Numbered from the stretch's first letter, positions 37,053-46,094 are shown. The stretch: 64,000 bases of DNA from Paenibacillus hemerocallicola (GCF_006265175.1 NZ_VDCQ01000045.1:17137-81136); one strand, 5' to 3'. Notes: generated by a model not told the origin, from the sequence alone. Translations and numbers: made by a program.

Positions 37053-39368
37053 ATGTCATCAGCTACCGAACCGCAAATTCGACACATCGAGCTTCAATTA
37101 AGCAACGGCACCTATATGCGTATCGTGCCGATCACCTCGCGTACGTTCCGCGTTCGACTGAGCGAATCGCGCCAATTCGCGGAAACGCCGCTCGTCCGGT
37201 ATGGAATCGTGAAAGGGGGAGAGGACGCTGTCGAGTTCGCCATATCCGAAGACGGGGAGTTTGTGTCGATCGCCACCGCCCGGGTCATGCTGACCGTCCA
37301 TAAACGTGACGGAAGTGTCGCCTTGCGCAAGCCAAACGGCGAGCTGCTGACAAGCAATCCGATTCCGCCATGGTCTAACCGAACGAAAGGATTCGGAGCG
37401 GAATTTTCATTGTCCGATGACGAGAAACTATACGGACTCGGTGACGTGACTCGGGACCGGATCGAAAAAAGAGGACATCGCTTCGATATGTGGGTGCTCA
37501 ACGTCAAATCGTACGCGCCGATTCCGTTCCTGATGAGCAGCAAAGGCTGGGGCCTGTTCATGAATACGACCTCGCGCCACTCGGTCGATATCGGCAAGAC
37601 GGTCTCCGATCGTTTGCGGTATTGGGGGCGGGGCAGCGAGCTGGACTACTACTTATTCGCGGACGACAGTTATGAGGGACTGCTTGATCTGTATACGGAT
37701 GTGACCGGCAAGCCGCAGCTGCTGCCGATTTGGGCTTACGGGCTGACGTTCGTATGCAACCAGCAGGCGAACGCCCGGGAGATGCTCGACGACGCCATGC
37801 AATTCCGCCGCGAAGGGATTCCGTGCGACTTGATCGGGCTGGAGCCGGGCTGGATGGAACATCGGTACGACTACTCCACGAACAAAAAATGGCATCCAGG
37901 ACGGTTTTATATGCCGGATTGGGCGGATAAAAGCCCGGGCACCTTTATAGCGGCGCTGCAAAGACAAGGTTTCAAATTAAGCTTATGGCTGTGCTGCGAC
38001 TACGACTTGAGCCATCACGAGGAGCGGCTTGCCGCAGACCAGTCCGCCAACGTCGCGGAAGTAGCGGATCGCGATCCCGTCATCCATGAAGACGACTACG
38101 AGCAGGATTCGAGACTGCAAGAGCCTACGTACCTTGACAAAGTGACGAAGCCGAATGAGGCATGGTTTATGCATTTGCAAAAGTTTGTCGATCAAGGCGT
38201 TTCCGCGTTCAAAATGGATGCGGCCAACCAAACGCTGGAGCATCCGGACCGGTTGTGGGGCAACGGCTTGTCCGACAACGAAATGCACAACCTGTACCCG
38301 CTGCTGCTCGGCAAGCAGATGCATACCGGCTTCAAGGAGCAAACCGGCCAGCGCTCGATGATCTATTCGGCGGGCGGCTACGTCGGCATTCAACAGTATG
38401 CCGCCACATGGGCGGGCGATACGGGAGGCGGACCGAAACCGCTCGTGTCGATATTGAACCACGGTATGACCGGGCATGTGAATACGAGCTGCGATATGGA
38501 AGTGTTCAGCGCCCCCGGTATTCATTTCGGATTTTTTCAGCCTTGGTCGCAAGTCAACAGTTGGGCGTATTGGCGCCATCCATGGCTGCTCGACAAAAAA
38601 CTGCTGAACCTGTTCAAGCTGTACGCGAAGCTGCGCTATCGTCTGCTTCCGTACATTTATTCGGCCGCCCATACGGCCGCCCGTACCGGCTTGCCGATCG
38701 TGCGATCGATGCCGCTCGCTTTTCCGAACGACACCGGCACGGACCATTTGGTGCAGCAATATATGTTCGGCGATTCGCTGTTGGTCGGCGCTTTTACCGA
38801 TACGATCTATTTGCCGGAGGGCGAATGGACCGACTATTGGACGGGGAAACGGTACTGCGGTCCTCAGCAGTTGCAGTATACGCCACCCTCGTATGCGGGC
38901 GGCCCGCTGTTCGTTCGTGGCGGCGCGATCATTCCGACTTGGCCGGAGATGGACTTTGTCGGCGACAAGCCGTTGGACGAGATCGGCCTGGACGTATATC
39001 CTGACGGGGAAAGCGAGTTCGTCCTATATGAAGACGACGGCAATACTTATCAATATTTGGAGCATGCCGTCGCCGTTACGCGTATTCGCAGCAAGGCCGA
39101 TCCAGGCAAGACCACGATCGAAATCGCCCCGAGAGCCGGGCGCTATGAAGGCATGCCGGAGGGTCGCCGGTTCGAGCTGAATGTGCACGTGTCCGAAAAA
39201 CCGGAGCAAGTGACCGTCAACGGCAAACGGTGGACGGAAGCCGGACACGGAGACGCCGCGACGGCGGCAGAGGAGACGTGGTCGTTTGATCCCGCGGGCG
39301 CGACCGTCCGTTTGGCGGTGTCGGAGGACGATTCCGGAGCAACGAGCGCGACGATCGAGCTGATATAA
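37053..39368 (+). CDS. Glycoside hydrolase family 31 (alpha-glucosidase/alpha-xylosidase-type)
   Basis: 771 residues, cytoplasmic (no signal peptide). ATG at 37053 follows AAGGGG. It has the N-terminal GH31 beta-sandwich (YGLGDVTRD turn at about 130), a TIM barrel with the strand motif LPIWAYGLTFVCNQQANARE, the nucleophile Asp389 in AFKMDAANQ, the acid/base Asp456 in TWAGDTGGG, and the LRYRLLPYIYSAAHTAARTG segment, then two C-terminal beta domains. The nucleophile motif FKMD and acid/base motif GDT align with FKTD and GGD of E. coli YicI as I remember them. Substrate is probably a small alpha-linked oligosaccharide. A closely related but catalytically altered copy is fused to AraC at 41041. 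Confidence 0.9.
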   Translation: MSSATEPQIRHIELQLSNGTYMRIVPITSRTFRVRLSESRQFAETPLVRYGIVKGGEDAVEFAISEDGEFVSIATARVMLTVHKRDGSVALRKPNGELLTSNPIPPWSNRTKGFGAEFSLSDDEKLYGLGDVTRDRIEKRGHRFDMWVLNVKSYAPIPFLMSSKGWGLFMNTTSRHSVDIGKTVSDRLRYWGRGSELDYYLFADDSYEGLLDLYTDVTGKPQLLPIWAYGLTFVCNQQANAREMLDDAMQFRREGIPCDLIGLEPGWMEHRYDYSTNKKWHPGRFYMPDWADKSPGTFIAALQRQGFKLSLWLCCDYDLSHHEERLAADQSANVAEVADRDPVIHEDDYEQDSRLQEPTYLDKVTKPNEAWFMHLQKFVDQGVSAFKMDAANQTLEHPDRLWGNGLSDNEMHNLYPLLLGKQMHTGFKEQTGQRSMIYSAGGYVGIQQYAATWAGDTGGGPKPLVSILNHGMTGHVNTSCDMEVFSAPGIHFGFFQPWSQVNSWAYWRHPWLLDKKLLNLFKLYAKLRYRLLPYIYSAAHTAARTGLPIVRSMPLAFPNDTGTDHLVQQYMFGDSLLVGAFTDTIYLPEGEWTDYWTGKRYCGPQQLQYTPPSYAGGPLFVRGGAIIPTWPEMDFVGDKPLDEIGLDVYPDGESEFVLYEDDGNTYQYLEHAVAVTRIRSKADPGKTTIEIAPRAGRYEGMPEGRRFELNVHVSEKPEQVTVNGKRWTEAGHGDAATAAEETWSFDPAGATVRLAVSEDDSGATSATIELI

Positions 39369-39457
39369 GAAAAGCTATTAAACGAAGCCTTTTCCACGAC
39401 GCCTGACCCGGCATTTATCACTTTATCGAACTTGAAAATTCTGAATCGTTAAAAAAG

Positions 39458-39498
39458 AGGCTGTCCCGGGTCACGGTTATGACCTTCGGGACAGCCCT
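39458..39498. terminator. Bidirectional terminator
   Basis: AGGCTGTCCCG (39458-39468) pairs with CGGGACAGCC (39487-39496), with an A tract before and TT-rich bases after. It lies between the convergent GH31 gene and the broken binding-protein gene. Confidence 0.75.
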
Positions 39499-39530
39499 AC
39501 CTTTCATCCTGGCCAATCGGCTTGAAACGG

Positions 39531-40862
39531 TTACTTTTTCGACGCCTTTTGCTCGGCGATGCCTTTGTTGATCAATTCCTCGGCATTGCGCAGCGCCGTG
39601 TTGACATCTACCTCCATGCCTTCTGTAAACATTTTTTGAACCTCGGCAATCATGATGCCTTGGGCTTTCGAGAAGTTGACCAGTCCCGTCGCTCTTGCCG
39701 GCGGCTCCGCAGCCGGTTTGTTGTACAGGAACGCGCCGACATTTTTTCCTTTATAGTACTGGCTGTCTTGGTTGAACGACTTTTTCATCTCGTCGCTTAT
39801 TTTGGCAAGCGCCGGCGCCAATCCTTTTTTGCTCAGCTTCAATTGCGCTTCATCCGATGTAAGGTACGCCGCCACGTTCATCGCCGCTTCTTTCTGCTTG
39901 CTCGCATTCGTAATGAACAAGTAGCGCGGGCTGCCCCACAACGCGCCGTTCGGCCTTTCCTTGAACGTAGGCACGGAAACGATATCCCACTCGAACGACG
40001 TGTACGTTTCCGGCTGGGCGAAAATCTGCATGCCGGAGGTGCCGGTGGCGAACAATTTGCGATCCTCTTCCGTATAGCCCGATTTGCTGTCGAACCTCAA
40101 GCCGGGCAGCTTGTAGAAACGGACGAACCCTTCGACCAGCGTTTTCCATTCCGGGGTATTGACCGCCGCTTTGTCTTCCTTCGCATCCAGGTACGGCAGC
40201 CCGAACTGGTTGAATTCCATAAAGATTTGATGCCAGCGCTCGCTGTAGCCGCGGTATTGGATCCCGCCTTCGTTTCTCGTCAGCTTTTTGGCGATTTCGT
40301 AAGCGTCGTCCCACGTCATGCCGTCCTTCGGGTAAGCGACGCCGAATTTATCGAACAGCGTTTTGTTGTAATGCAGGGCGAACGCCGGGCCGTTTATCGG
40401 TAACCCGATCACTTTGCCGTTCGTGTAATATTTCATCGCTTCCAAGTATGCAGGCGCGATGCGGGTGAGATCGAATTTGCTCGTATTGATCAGCTCGGTC
40501 AAATCCTGATCCAGGCCGAATTCCTGAATCGACAGCGGGATCGTGCCTTTCGTGCCGATAATGATATCCGGCACATTTCCGGCGGTGACCATGTCCGACA
40601 ATTTGGTGCTCGACTCGATGCCGGTCAACGTATAGTTCGGAAATTTTTCTCGAATGAGGGGGGCGAGCAATTCATCGAACTCCTGCTTGTTCGACGAATT
40701 CAATTAAAACGAAAGCTCGCCCGGCTTCTGGGTATCCGGCGTCTGCGAAACCGCTTTCCCTTCTTCCTTGGCGGTGCTGCCCGTGCTTGTGCCGCTGCCG
40801 CAAGCCGTTGCGGTAATCGCTGCCGCGGTCAGTAATGAAAGCACATACATAGATTTCGTCAT
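39531..40862 (-). pseudogene. Solute-binding lipoprotein gene interrupted by one in-frame TAA
   Basis: From ATG at 40862 (AGGGGGT ribosome binding site) the frame encodes a lipoprotein signal with lipobox TATAC (Cys21) and a linker to codon 52, then TAA at 40704-40706 as codon 53, and then continues without any shift to the normal end at 39531. The full frame would be 443 residues, the same as its paralogues. The part after the stop has the YNKTLFDKFGVAYPKDGMTW block and the C-terminal VDVNTALRNAEELINKGIAE helix. Tyrosine (TAT/TAC) is a likely ancestral codon. A TTG directly after the stop could restart translation but would give a protein without signal peptide. Confidence 0.85.
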
Positions 40863-41040
40863 AAAGTGTACCCCCTATTTAGTAGTGTACAAGCACAATC
40901 GATTGTTGCTTAATGCAATTATACGATGCGCTTACATTTCGATTAAATGGAGTTTGATTGCAATGAATGGTATTCTCATGAGAAAGTGGACGAAGTATGT
41001 TATAATCTTTCATAATTCTCGTGTATAAGGGGGACTTGCC
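40863..41040. promoter_or_regulatory. Divergent control region of the broken SBP and the GH31-AraC regulator
   Basis: Contains the perfect 12-base palindrome ACAATCGATTGT (40895-40906), extended by AGC/GCT outer bases; a sequence GATGCGCTTACAT (40925-40937) whose complement ATGTAAGCGCATC is close to the CcpA cre consensus with one mismatch; and TATAAT at 41000-41005 as -10 box for the gene at 41041. The AAGGGGG site at 41028-41034 supports the TTG start at 41041. Confidence 0.5.
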
Positions 41041-44037
41041 TTGCCCGAGCAACGAACTTATGTTCATTTCCAGACGTTCGCAGGAACCTGCCATATGCGT
41101 ATACACGTCATTGCCCCCGACACCTTTCGCGTCAGACTGTGTGCGAACGGAGATTTTCCGGAATCCGCTCTTGTCCGGTACGGAATCATCCGATTCCCTG
41201 CGACTGCGGCCGGTTATACCGTAACCGAAGACGGCGATTGTACATCCATTCATACGGAAAAAGCGGTTTTGCAGGTTGATCGGACGGACGGGCGTATAGC
41301 GCTTTCTTATTTGCGCCAAAGTTTATCGGTAAACCATACGCCTTCGGATGCGGAACGAGGATTCGGCGCACAACTGCGGTTGTCCCCGGATGAACGGCTA
41401 TACGGGCTTGGCGACGAATCCCGGGAGACGATTATGAAGCGCGGCCGGATTGCCCGGATTCACCCGCTCAAGTCGGTCACGCTTGCGCCGATTCCGTTTC
41501 TCATGAGCAGTCTCGGTTGGGGGTTGTTCATCAATACGACTCGCAAGCACGAGATCGATATCGGCTGTACGGACCCCGACCGATTAACCTTTAGCCTGTC
41601 TGGAACCCAGTTGGACTATGTATTGTACACCGGAAACGGTTATGCCGAATTGTTGAACAAGTATACCGATACTACGGGCAAGCCGGAGCTGCTTCCGATA
41701 TGGGCGTACGGATTTACCTTTATTTGCAACCAGCAGGCGAACGCGCGCGAGGCGATCGAGGACGGGCTGAAGTTTCGCCGGGAAGACATTCCGTGCGATA
41801 CGTTCGGACTGGAATCGAATTGGATGGAAAAGCATTATGACCGCTCGACGACCAAAAATTGGCATCCGGGGCGGTTTTATATACCCGACTGGAGCCCGAA
41901 AGGCCAGCATACGTTTATCGGCACGCTTGCCGGAATGGGCTTCAAGCTGAGCCTATGGTTGAGCTGCGACTATGATTTAAGCGTTTACGAAGAACAGCAG
42001 CTGCGCCAACCCAAGCTCCAGTCGGCGAATGGGGACGGTTCCGCGGCCGTATCGGACAGCGAGCACCGCAACGAGGAAGCGTGGTACGAGCATCTGATGA
42101 AATTCGTCGATCAGGGCGTCAAGGCGTTCAAGCTGAGCGAAAGCAACATCGCGAGGGATCACTCCGCCAGACGGTGGGGCAATGGAATGACCATCGAAGA
42201 GATGGAGCTCCTGTACTCGCTGCTGCTGAGCAAACAAATGTATAACGGCTTCAAGCAGCAGACGGGGCTCCGACCCATGATCTACTCTGCCGAGTCGTAT
42301 GCCGGCATTCAACAATATGCCGCCTTGTGGACGGGAGGCATGGAGTCGGAAAGGGAAAACAGGACGTTGATCACGATATTGAACGACGGTTTATCCGGCC
42401 TTTCCAACGTTACAAACGATATGAATATCCATTCGCCGTCGGGCATCCATTTCGGATTATTGCAGCCCTGGTGCATGGTAAACAGCTGGGCGTATTGGCG
42501 TCACCCTTGTTTGCTCGAAAGCCGTTTGCGCACGATGTTCAAGAACTATGCCAAGCTGCGCTACCGTCTGCTCCCGTATATTTATTCGGCCGCCCATACG
42601 GCCGCGCGTACGGGAATGCCGATCGCCCGGGCGATGCCTCTTCTGTACCCGCACGATAGCAGAATGGACAATATATTGACCCAATACATGTTTGGCGACG
42701 CATTTCTGGTTGCCGCTTTTACCGAGCGGGTGAGCTTGCCCGTAGGAGCTTGGATCGATTATTGGACGGGCGAGCGGCATAGCGGGCCCAAGGAACTGGA
42801 ATACGACGTGCCCGATCATGTCGGCGGGCCGCTGTTCGTCCGGGCCGGAGCGATTATTCCAATGTGGCCGGAGATGGACTATGTCGGCCAAAAGGCGGTG
42901 GCCCGGATGAGCCTGCATATTTATCCGCATGGGGACAGCGACTACACGCTCTATGAAGACGATGGGACGACATTCGGCTATGCGACCGGAGAAGTCGCTT
43001 CCACAACCTTTTCCTGCGAATCGATCGAACGACAAACCGTCGTGCGGATCGGGAAGCGCATCGGACAATATGCCGGCATGCCGGTCAAGCGAAGCTACGA
43101 TACGTTTATTTATACGAATACGAAACCGTCCCGGGTTACCGTAAACGGCGAAACGTACAAGGAAACGGCCCAGGCGCGGAAAATGGCCTCATCGCCGAGC
43201 TGGGTGTTCGACCGGTTATCCGGCTGCACTCAGCTATATATCGAGGAGTCGGGTACGGTACAAATCGAAATTGTACACGGAACGGAAAAAAGTCGCGACA
43301 GCAATCGTCCCCGTGCGGGCCGCGCCAAGGCGGACGTTCGAGCACGCGGCGATGCGGCACAGAACTTTCCTTTGTCGGCCGATACAGTGCTGATGCCCGG
43401 ATCGCCGGACGGCGAAAAACATTTGGAGATCGGCCTGGAGCGCGGAGATTGGGACAAAACCCGCGACGCCCTGGAGCTGCTGCTGAAGGAAAGAGTCGAT
43501 GAAGCCCGCCATCCCGATGAAGTCCGCGAAAATTTCCTTTACATGTGCGGGCTGCTCGTCCGTTTTCTCGATAGCAAAGGATGGCCGATGAAAGAAGTGA
43601 TCGGGGAAAACTATGAATTATTTCTCGGCTTGCAGACGATGTCAGCCAAAGCGGAAGGCCGCGCGCTGCTCCTTCAAGTGGCGGAGCAAGTTACGGCTTA
43701 TTCGCGAAACGCGCGGAATTCGTCCGTTCATCCGCTCGTTCAACGGTTGATGGAAATGGTCAACAAGTCGATCGACCAGCAATTTTTCAAATTGAGCGAC
43801 GCCGCGGAGCTTCTTCACGTCAATGCCTCGCATTTGAGTCGGCTGTTCAAACAGGATACGGGAACTTCTTTCTCCGATTATGTGATGGAGAAAAAGATGA
43901 ATTATGCCAAGCAATTGCTGCAAGGCGGCTGCAAAGTGGCCGATGCGGCCGTTTCGACCGGATTCCGGGACACCGGGTACTTTATCCGCGTATTCCGCAA
44001 ATACTGGGGGGTCACCCCGGGCGAGCTGAAATTGTAG
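41041..44037 (+). CDS. Fusion of catalytically inactivated GH31 domain with AraC-type DNA-binding domain
   Basis: 998 residues. Residues about 1-743 match the GH31 enzyme at 37053 along their length (shared YGLGDES, LPIWAYGFTFICNQQANARE, LRYRLLPYIYSAAHTAARTG). At the nucleophile position AFKMD is changed to AFKLS (Ser366), and the acid/base GDT is changed to GGM (Gly433), so both catalytic aspartates are lost. A basic linker (about 745-785), a helical segment (about 790-895) of the type seen between receiver and HTH in YesN regulators, and an AraC double helix-turn-helix (about 897-998: LSDAAELLHVNASHLSRLF, VADAAVSTGFRDTGYFIRVF, WGVTPGELKL) follow. It reads as a one-component regulator whose sensor is a dead glycosidase. 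TTG start with AAGGGGG; no signal peptide. Confidence 0.88.
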   Translation: MPEQRTYVHFQTFAGTCHMRIHVIAPDTFRVRLCANGDFPESALVRYGIIRFPATAAGYTVTEDGDCTSIHTEKAVLQVDRTDGRIALSYLRQSLSVNHTPSDAERGFGAQLRLSPDERLYGLGDESRETIMKRGRIARIHPLKSVTLAPIPFLMSSLGWGLFINTTRKHEIDIGCTDPDRLTFSLSGTQLDYVLYTGNGYAELLNKYTDTTGKPELLPIWAYGFTFICNQQANAREAIEDGLKFRREDIPCDTFGLESNWMEKHYDRSTTKNWHPGRFYIPDWSPKGQHTFIGTLAGMGFKLSLWLSCDYDLSVYEEQQLRQPKLQSANGDGSAAVSDSEHRNEEAWYEHLMKFVDQGVKAFKLSESNIARDHSARRWGNGMTIEEMELLYSLLLSKQMYNGFKQQTGLRPMIYSAESYAGIQQYAALWTGGMESERENRTLITILNDGLSGLSNVTNDMNIHSPSGIHFGLLQPWCMVNSWAYWRHPCLLESRLRTMFKNYAKLRYRLLPYIYSAAHTAARTGMPIARAMPLLYPHDSRMDNILTQYMFGDAFLVAAFTERVSLPVGAWIDYWTGERHSGPKELEYDVPDHVGGPLFVRAGAIIPMWPEMDYVGQKAVARMSLHIYPHGDSDYTLYEDDGTTFGYATGEVASTTFSCESIERQTVVRIGKRIGQYAGMPVKRSYDTFIYTNTKPSRVTVNGETYKETAQARKMASSPSWVFDRLSGCTQLYIEESGTVQIEIVHGTEKSRDSNRPRAGRAKADVRARGDAAQNFPLSADTVLMPGSPDGEKHLEIGLERGDWDKTRDALELLLKERVDEARHPDEVRENFLYMCGLLVRFLDSKGWPMKEVIGENYELFLGLQTMSAKAEGRALLLQVAEQVTAYSRNARNSSVHPLVQRLMEMVNKSIDQQFFKLSDAAELLHVNASHLSRLFKQDTGTSFSDYVMEKKMNYAKQLLQGGCKVADAAVSTGFRDTGYFIRVFRKYWGVTPGELKL

Positions 44038-44176
44038 CGCTTTCAGGTGCAGAAGCGTTTGCGCTGCCGTTCCTGGCAGACTTCATGGACGCAAAAATTG
44101 GCTTTTTGCGAATACGCCGAACGAGCCAAGGCGAGTGCTACCATCTAGTGGTCCCGCCAACATTTAAAGATAATAT

Positions 44177-44214
44177 ACGCTAAGCCCTCAATCATGTCGG
44201 GCTTGGCGTTTTTT
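44177..44214 (+). terminator. Terminator after the GH31-AraC gene
   Basis: ACGCTAAGCCC (44177-44187) and GGGCTTGGCGT (44199-44209) followed by TTTTTT. Strong intrinsic terminator. No gene is seen between 44038 and 44355. Confidence 0.85.
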
Positions 44215-44355
44215 CTTACGCTAAGTCCAATAGTCCGGGCGGTATAGCCCGGATCACCGATTATTCAACTTCCGTTGTTTCAGCGGTCGTAATGAATGGA
44301 GAGACGTGTGCCGTTCCCCCAATATGAGGGCGGCGCCAGCTTGTCAACAATTTAT

Positions 44356-44427
44356 TTGACTATATACTTTCACTTGAATATACTTAGGTAACCTAATATA
44401 TAAATTACAAAACTATTAGGTAAACTA
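44356..44427 (+). promoter_or_regulatory. Sigma-A promoter with MarR-type operator
   Basis: TTGACT (44356-44361), 17 bases, TATACT (44379-44384). The near-perfect palindrome TTAGGTAACCTAA (44384-44396) begins at the last base of the -10 box, and a partial copy TTAGGTAAACTA lies at 44416-44427. The site is well placed for repression by the MarR protein whose damaged gene is at 44934. Confidence 0.65.
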
Positions 44428-44459
44428 TATATTTTGAGAACGAAAGGAGGTTACTCATT

Positions 44460-44879
44460 ATGCGTATGCGTGGAGTGACCTATGACACGGGATTTCTAAG
44501 TGAAGGAACCAGCACATACACCAACTTCGAACCGGCGAGAGTGTACAGGGCAAGAGGAATGTTCATCGTCGAGTGGGAAGGTGCGCGTGCCGTTCGATTG
44601 ATAGGCAGCTACGAGCGTAATGAGTCCGAACAGAGCCAATACTTCAACGATAGCTTCAACGTTTTCGAAGAAGCCGGAGTCGACACAGCATTCTGGTGTA
44701 CCTTTGCGGCCCACAACTTGCCGTACGACGAAGACCCCATACACGATTTCGATCGAGCGTCATACGGGATCGTGCGGGTGCTGCAAGAAGGCCGCGGCAC
44801 GACTTACCCCGACATGCCTTGGGAGCCTAAGGAAGTATTTTACACGATCGCAGCGCGATATGCAGCCTTAAGAGTTTAG
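44460..44879 (+). pseudogene. Internally deleted Abi-like (TIM-barrel) protein
   Basis: 139 codons, with AAAGGAGG ideally placed before ATG. Residues 1-13 (MRMRGVTYDTGFL) match the N-terminus, and residues about 30-139 (for example VRLIGSYERNESEQ, SFNVFEEAGVDTAFWCTFAA, ASYGIVRVLQEG and GTTYPDMPWEPKEVF) match the C-terminus, of a family of about 380-residue proteins often annotated as abortive infection proteins. The central part of some 240 residues is missing, with the frame kept. The product, if made, would be a short hybrid without the barrel core. Family recalled from memory; moderate certainty. Confidence 0.6.
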
Positions 44880-44933
44880 CACAATAGAGTCATTGCATCT
44901 GGCAGCGATATTCGCACTCGAGGAGTGAATGGA

Positions 44934-45229
44934 TTGTCGGAGGAGCAGAAGAAAATCGCAAAGCAGTTAATGGAAGCGTACTTCCAATCGCAAGTCAGTG
45001 GAAATATGATGCAGAATCGCACGGTATACAATCAAAAGCCAGGCGAGATCATGGTTCTCTATTTCATCAGCACGAATGTCAAGGATGACAGTCCAGGATT
45101 GATGGTTTCAGAAATAAGCGGAAAACTGGGGAGGAAGAAAGCCTGCTCGTTGCCGAGATGATGAGTAAAGCTTCGGATTATATGCTCAAACAAAAAGAAT
45201 TTTTTATTCAGAGTTTCTTTGCGGATTAG
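44934..45229 (+). pseudogene. MarR-family regulator with internal deletion and frameshift
   Basis: The N-terminal part (LSEEQKKIAKQLMEAYFQSQ to GLMVSEISGKLG) matches the dimerisation helix and first HTH helices of MarR regulators. The frame then shifts and stops at 45159-45161, but another frame (from about 45126) reads EESLLVAEMMSKASDYMLKQ and FFIQSFFAD to the stop at 45229, which fits a MarR C-terminal dimerisation helix. The recognition helix and wing are missing. AGGAG lies eight bases before TTG at 44934. The gene cannot encode a working repressor, so the operator upstream at 44384 is probably orphaned. Confidence 0.6.
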
Positions 45230-45282
45230 TTAAATGAAGGACTTTAAACAAAGCGATTGAATAAAATTCTGGAGGAATTTAT

Positions 45283-46044
45283 ATGAAACATACGGTTATT
45301 ACGGGGGCCAGCTCAGGAATTGGGTATGAAACGGCTCTTGCTTTTGCGGCTCGTGGAAAAAACTTAATCATAGCAGCTCGCAGAACGGAGGAATTGGAAA
45401 AGTTAAAATCAAAAGTGGCTACCATTAACCCGGGCCTGGATGTTGTCATTCGAACTGTTGACTTATCTGTTGCTGCAAAGGTTTATGAATTCTACGAAAG
45501 CCTTCAGAATTATCAGATCGAGACCTGGATCAACAATGCCGGGTCTGGAAGCTTTGCTTCTGTTGGGGAACAAAATTTAAATAAAGTTACGACAATGCTT
45601 CACTTGAATATTGAAGCCTTAACCGTTCTGTCGTCTCTTTATCTACGTGATTATGCAGATGTTGAAGGAACGCAAATCATCAATATTTCTTCAGGGGGAG
45701 GGTATCAAATTGTTGGAAATTCTGTGGCCTACTGCGCGACAAAGTTCTATGTAAGTGCCTTTACAGAAGGTCTCGCACAAGAATTGAAAGAAAAAGGAGC
45801 TGCCATGCAAGTAAAAGTCTTGGCTCCTGCTGCAACTGAATCTGAATTTATTAAAAGAGCTTTGGATTTAGATGAGTTTAATTATGAAGGATTAGTATCA
45901 AAATTTCATACTGCAAAAGAAATGGCTGGATTTATGTTGGATCTTTATGATGGCGATAAAGTTGTTGGAATTGTGAATGGAAAAACGTATGACTTCGAAT
46001 TAAGAGATCCAATTTTTCCGTATGTGTCGAAGACAAGAACCTAG
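45283..46044 (+). CDS. Short-chain dehydrogenase/reductase
   Basis: 253-residue classical SDR. Cofactor loop GASSGIG at residues 8-14, NNAG at 84-87, catalytic Ser136/137 in NISSGGG, and the Y150-C-A-T-K154 active-site pair. Arg residues after strand 2 (AARRTEE) suggest NADPH. GGAGG lies eight bases before ATG. The substrate is unknown. The DNA is visibly richer in A+T than the surrounding carbohydrate genes, as are the neighbours up to about 47300. Confidence 0.9.
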   Translation: MKHTVITGASSGIGYETALAFAARGKNLIIAARRTEELEKLKSKVATINPGLDVVIRTVDLSVAAKVYEFYESLQNYQIETWINNAGSGSFASVGEQNLNKVTTMLHLNIEALTVLSSLYLRDYADVEGTQIINISSGGGYQIVGNSVAYCATKFYVSAFTEGLAQELKEKGAAMQVKVLAPAATESEFIKRALDLDEFNYEGLVSKFHTAKEMAGFMLDLYDGDKVVGIVNGKTYDFELRDPIFPYVSKTRT

Positions 46045-46072
46045 TTTTGCCTTAATAAAGAAATTTAAGAAG

Positions 46073-46094
46073 AGAGGGTCGATCCTGACCCTCT
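46073..46094 (+). terminator. Hairpin after the SDR gene
   Basis: AGAGGGTC (46073-46080) and GACCCTCT (46087-46094), perfect 8-base arms with a six-base loop. No T tract follows, so termination would be weak. Confidence 0.45.

Noticed and set aside
40704..40706. TAA in the receptor gene as programmed recoding (selenocysteine, pyrrolysine or readthrough)
   Set aside because: Those recoding systems use TGA or TAG, the position lies in the variable linker after the lipobox, and no stimulatory structure was seen; a nonsense mutation or sequencing error is simpler.
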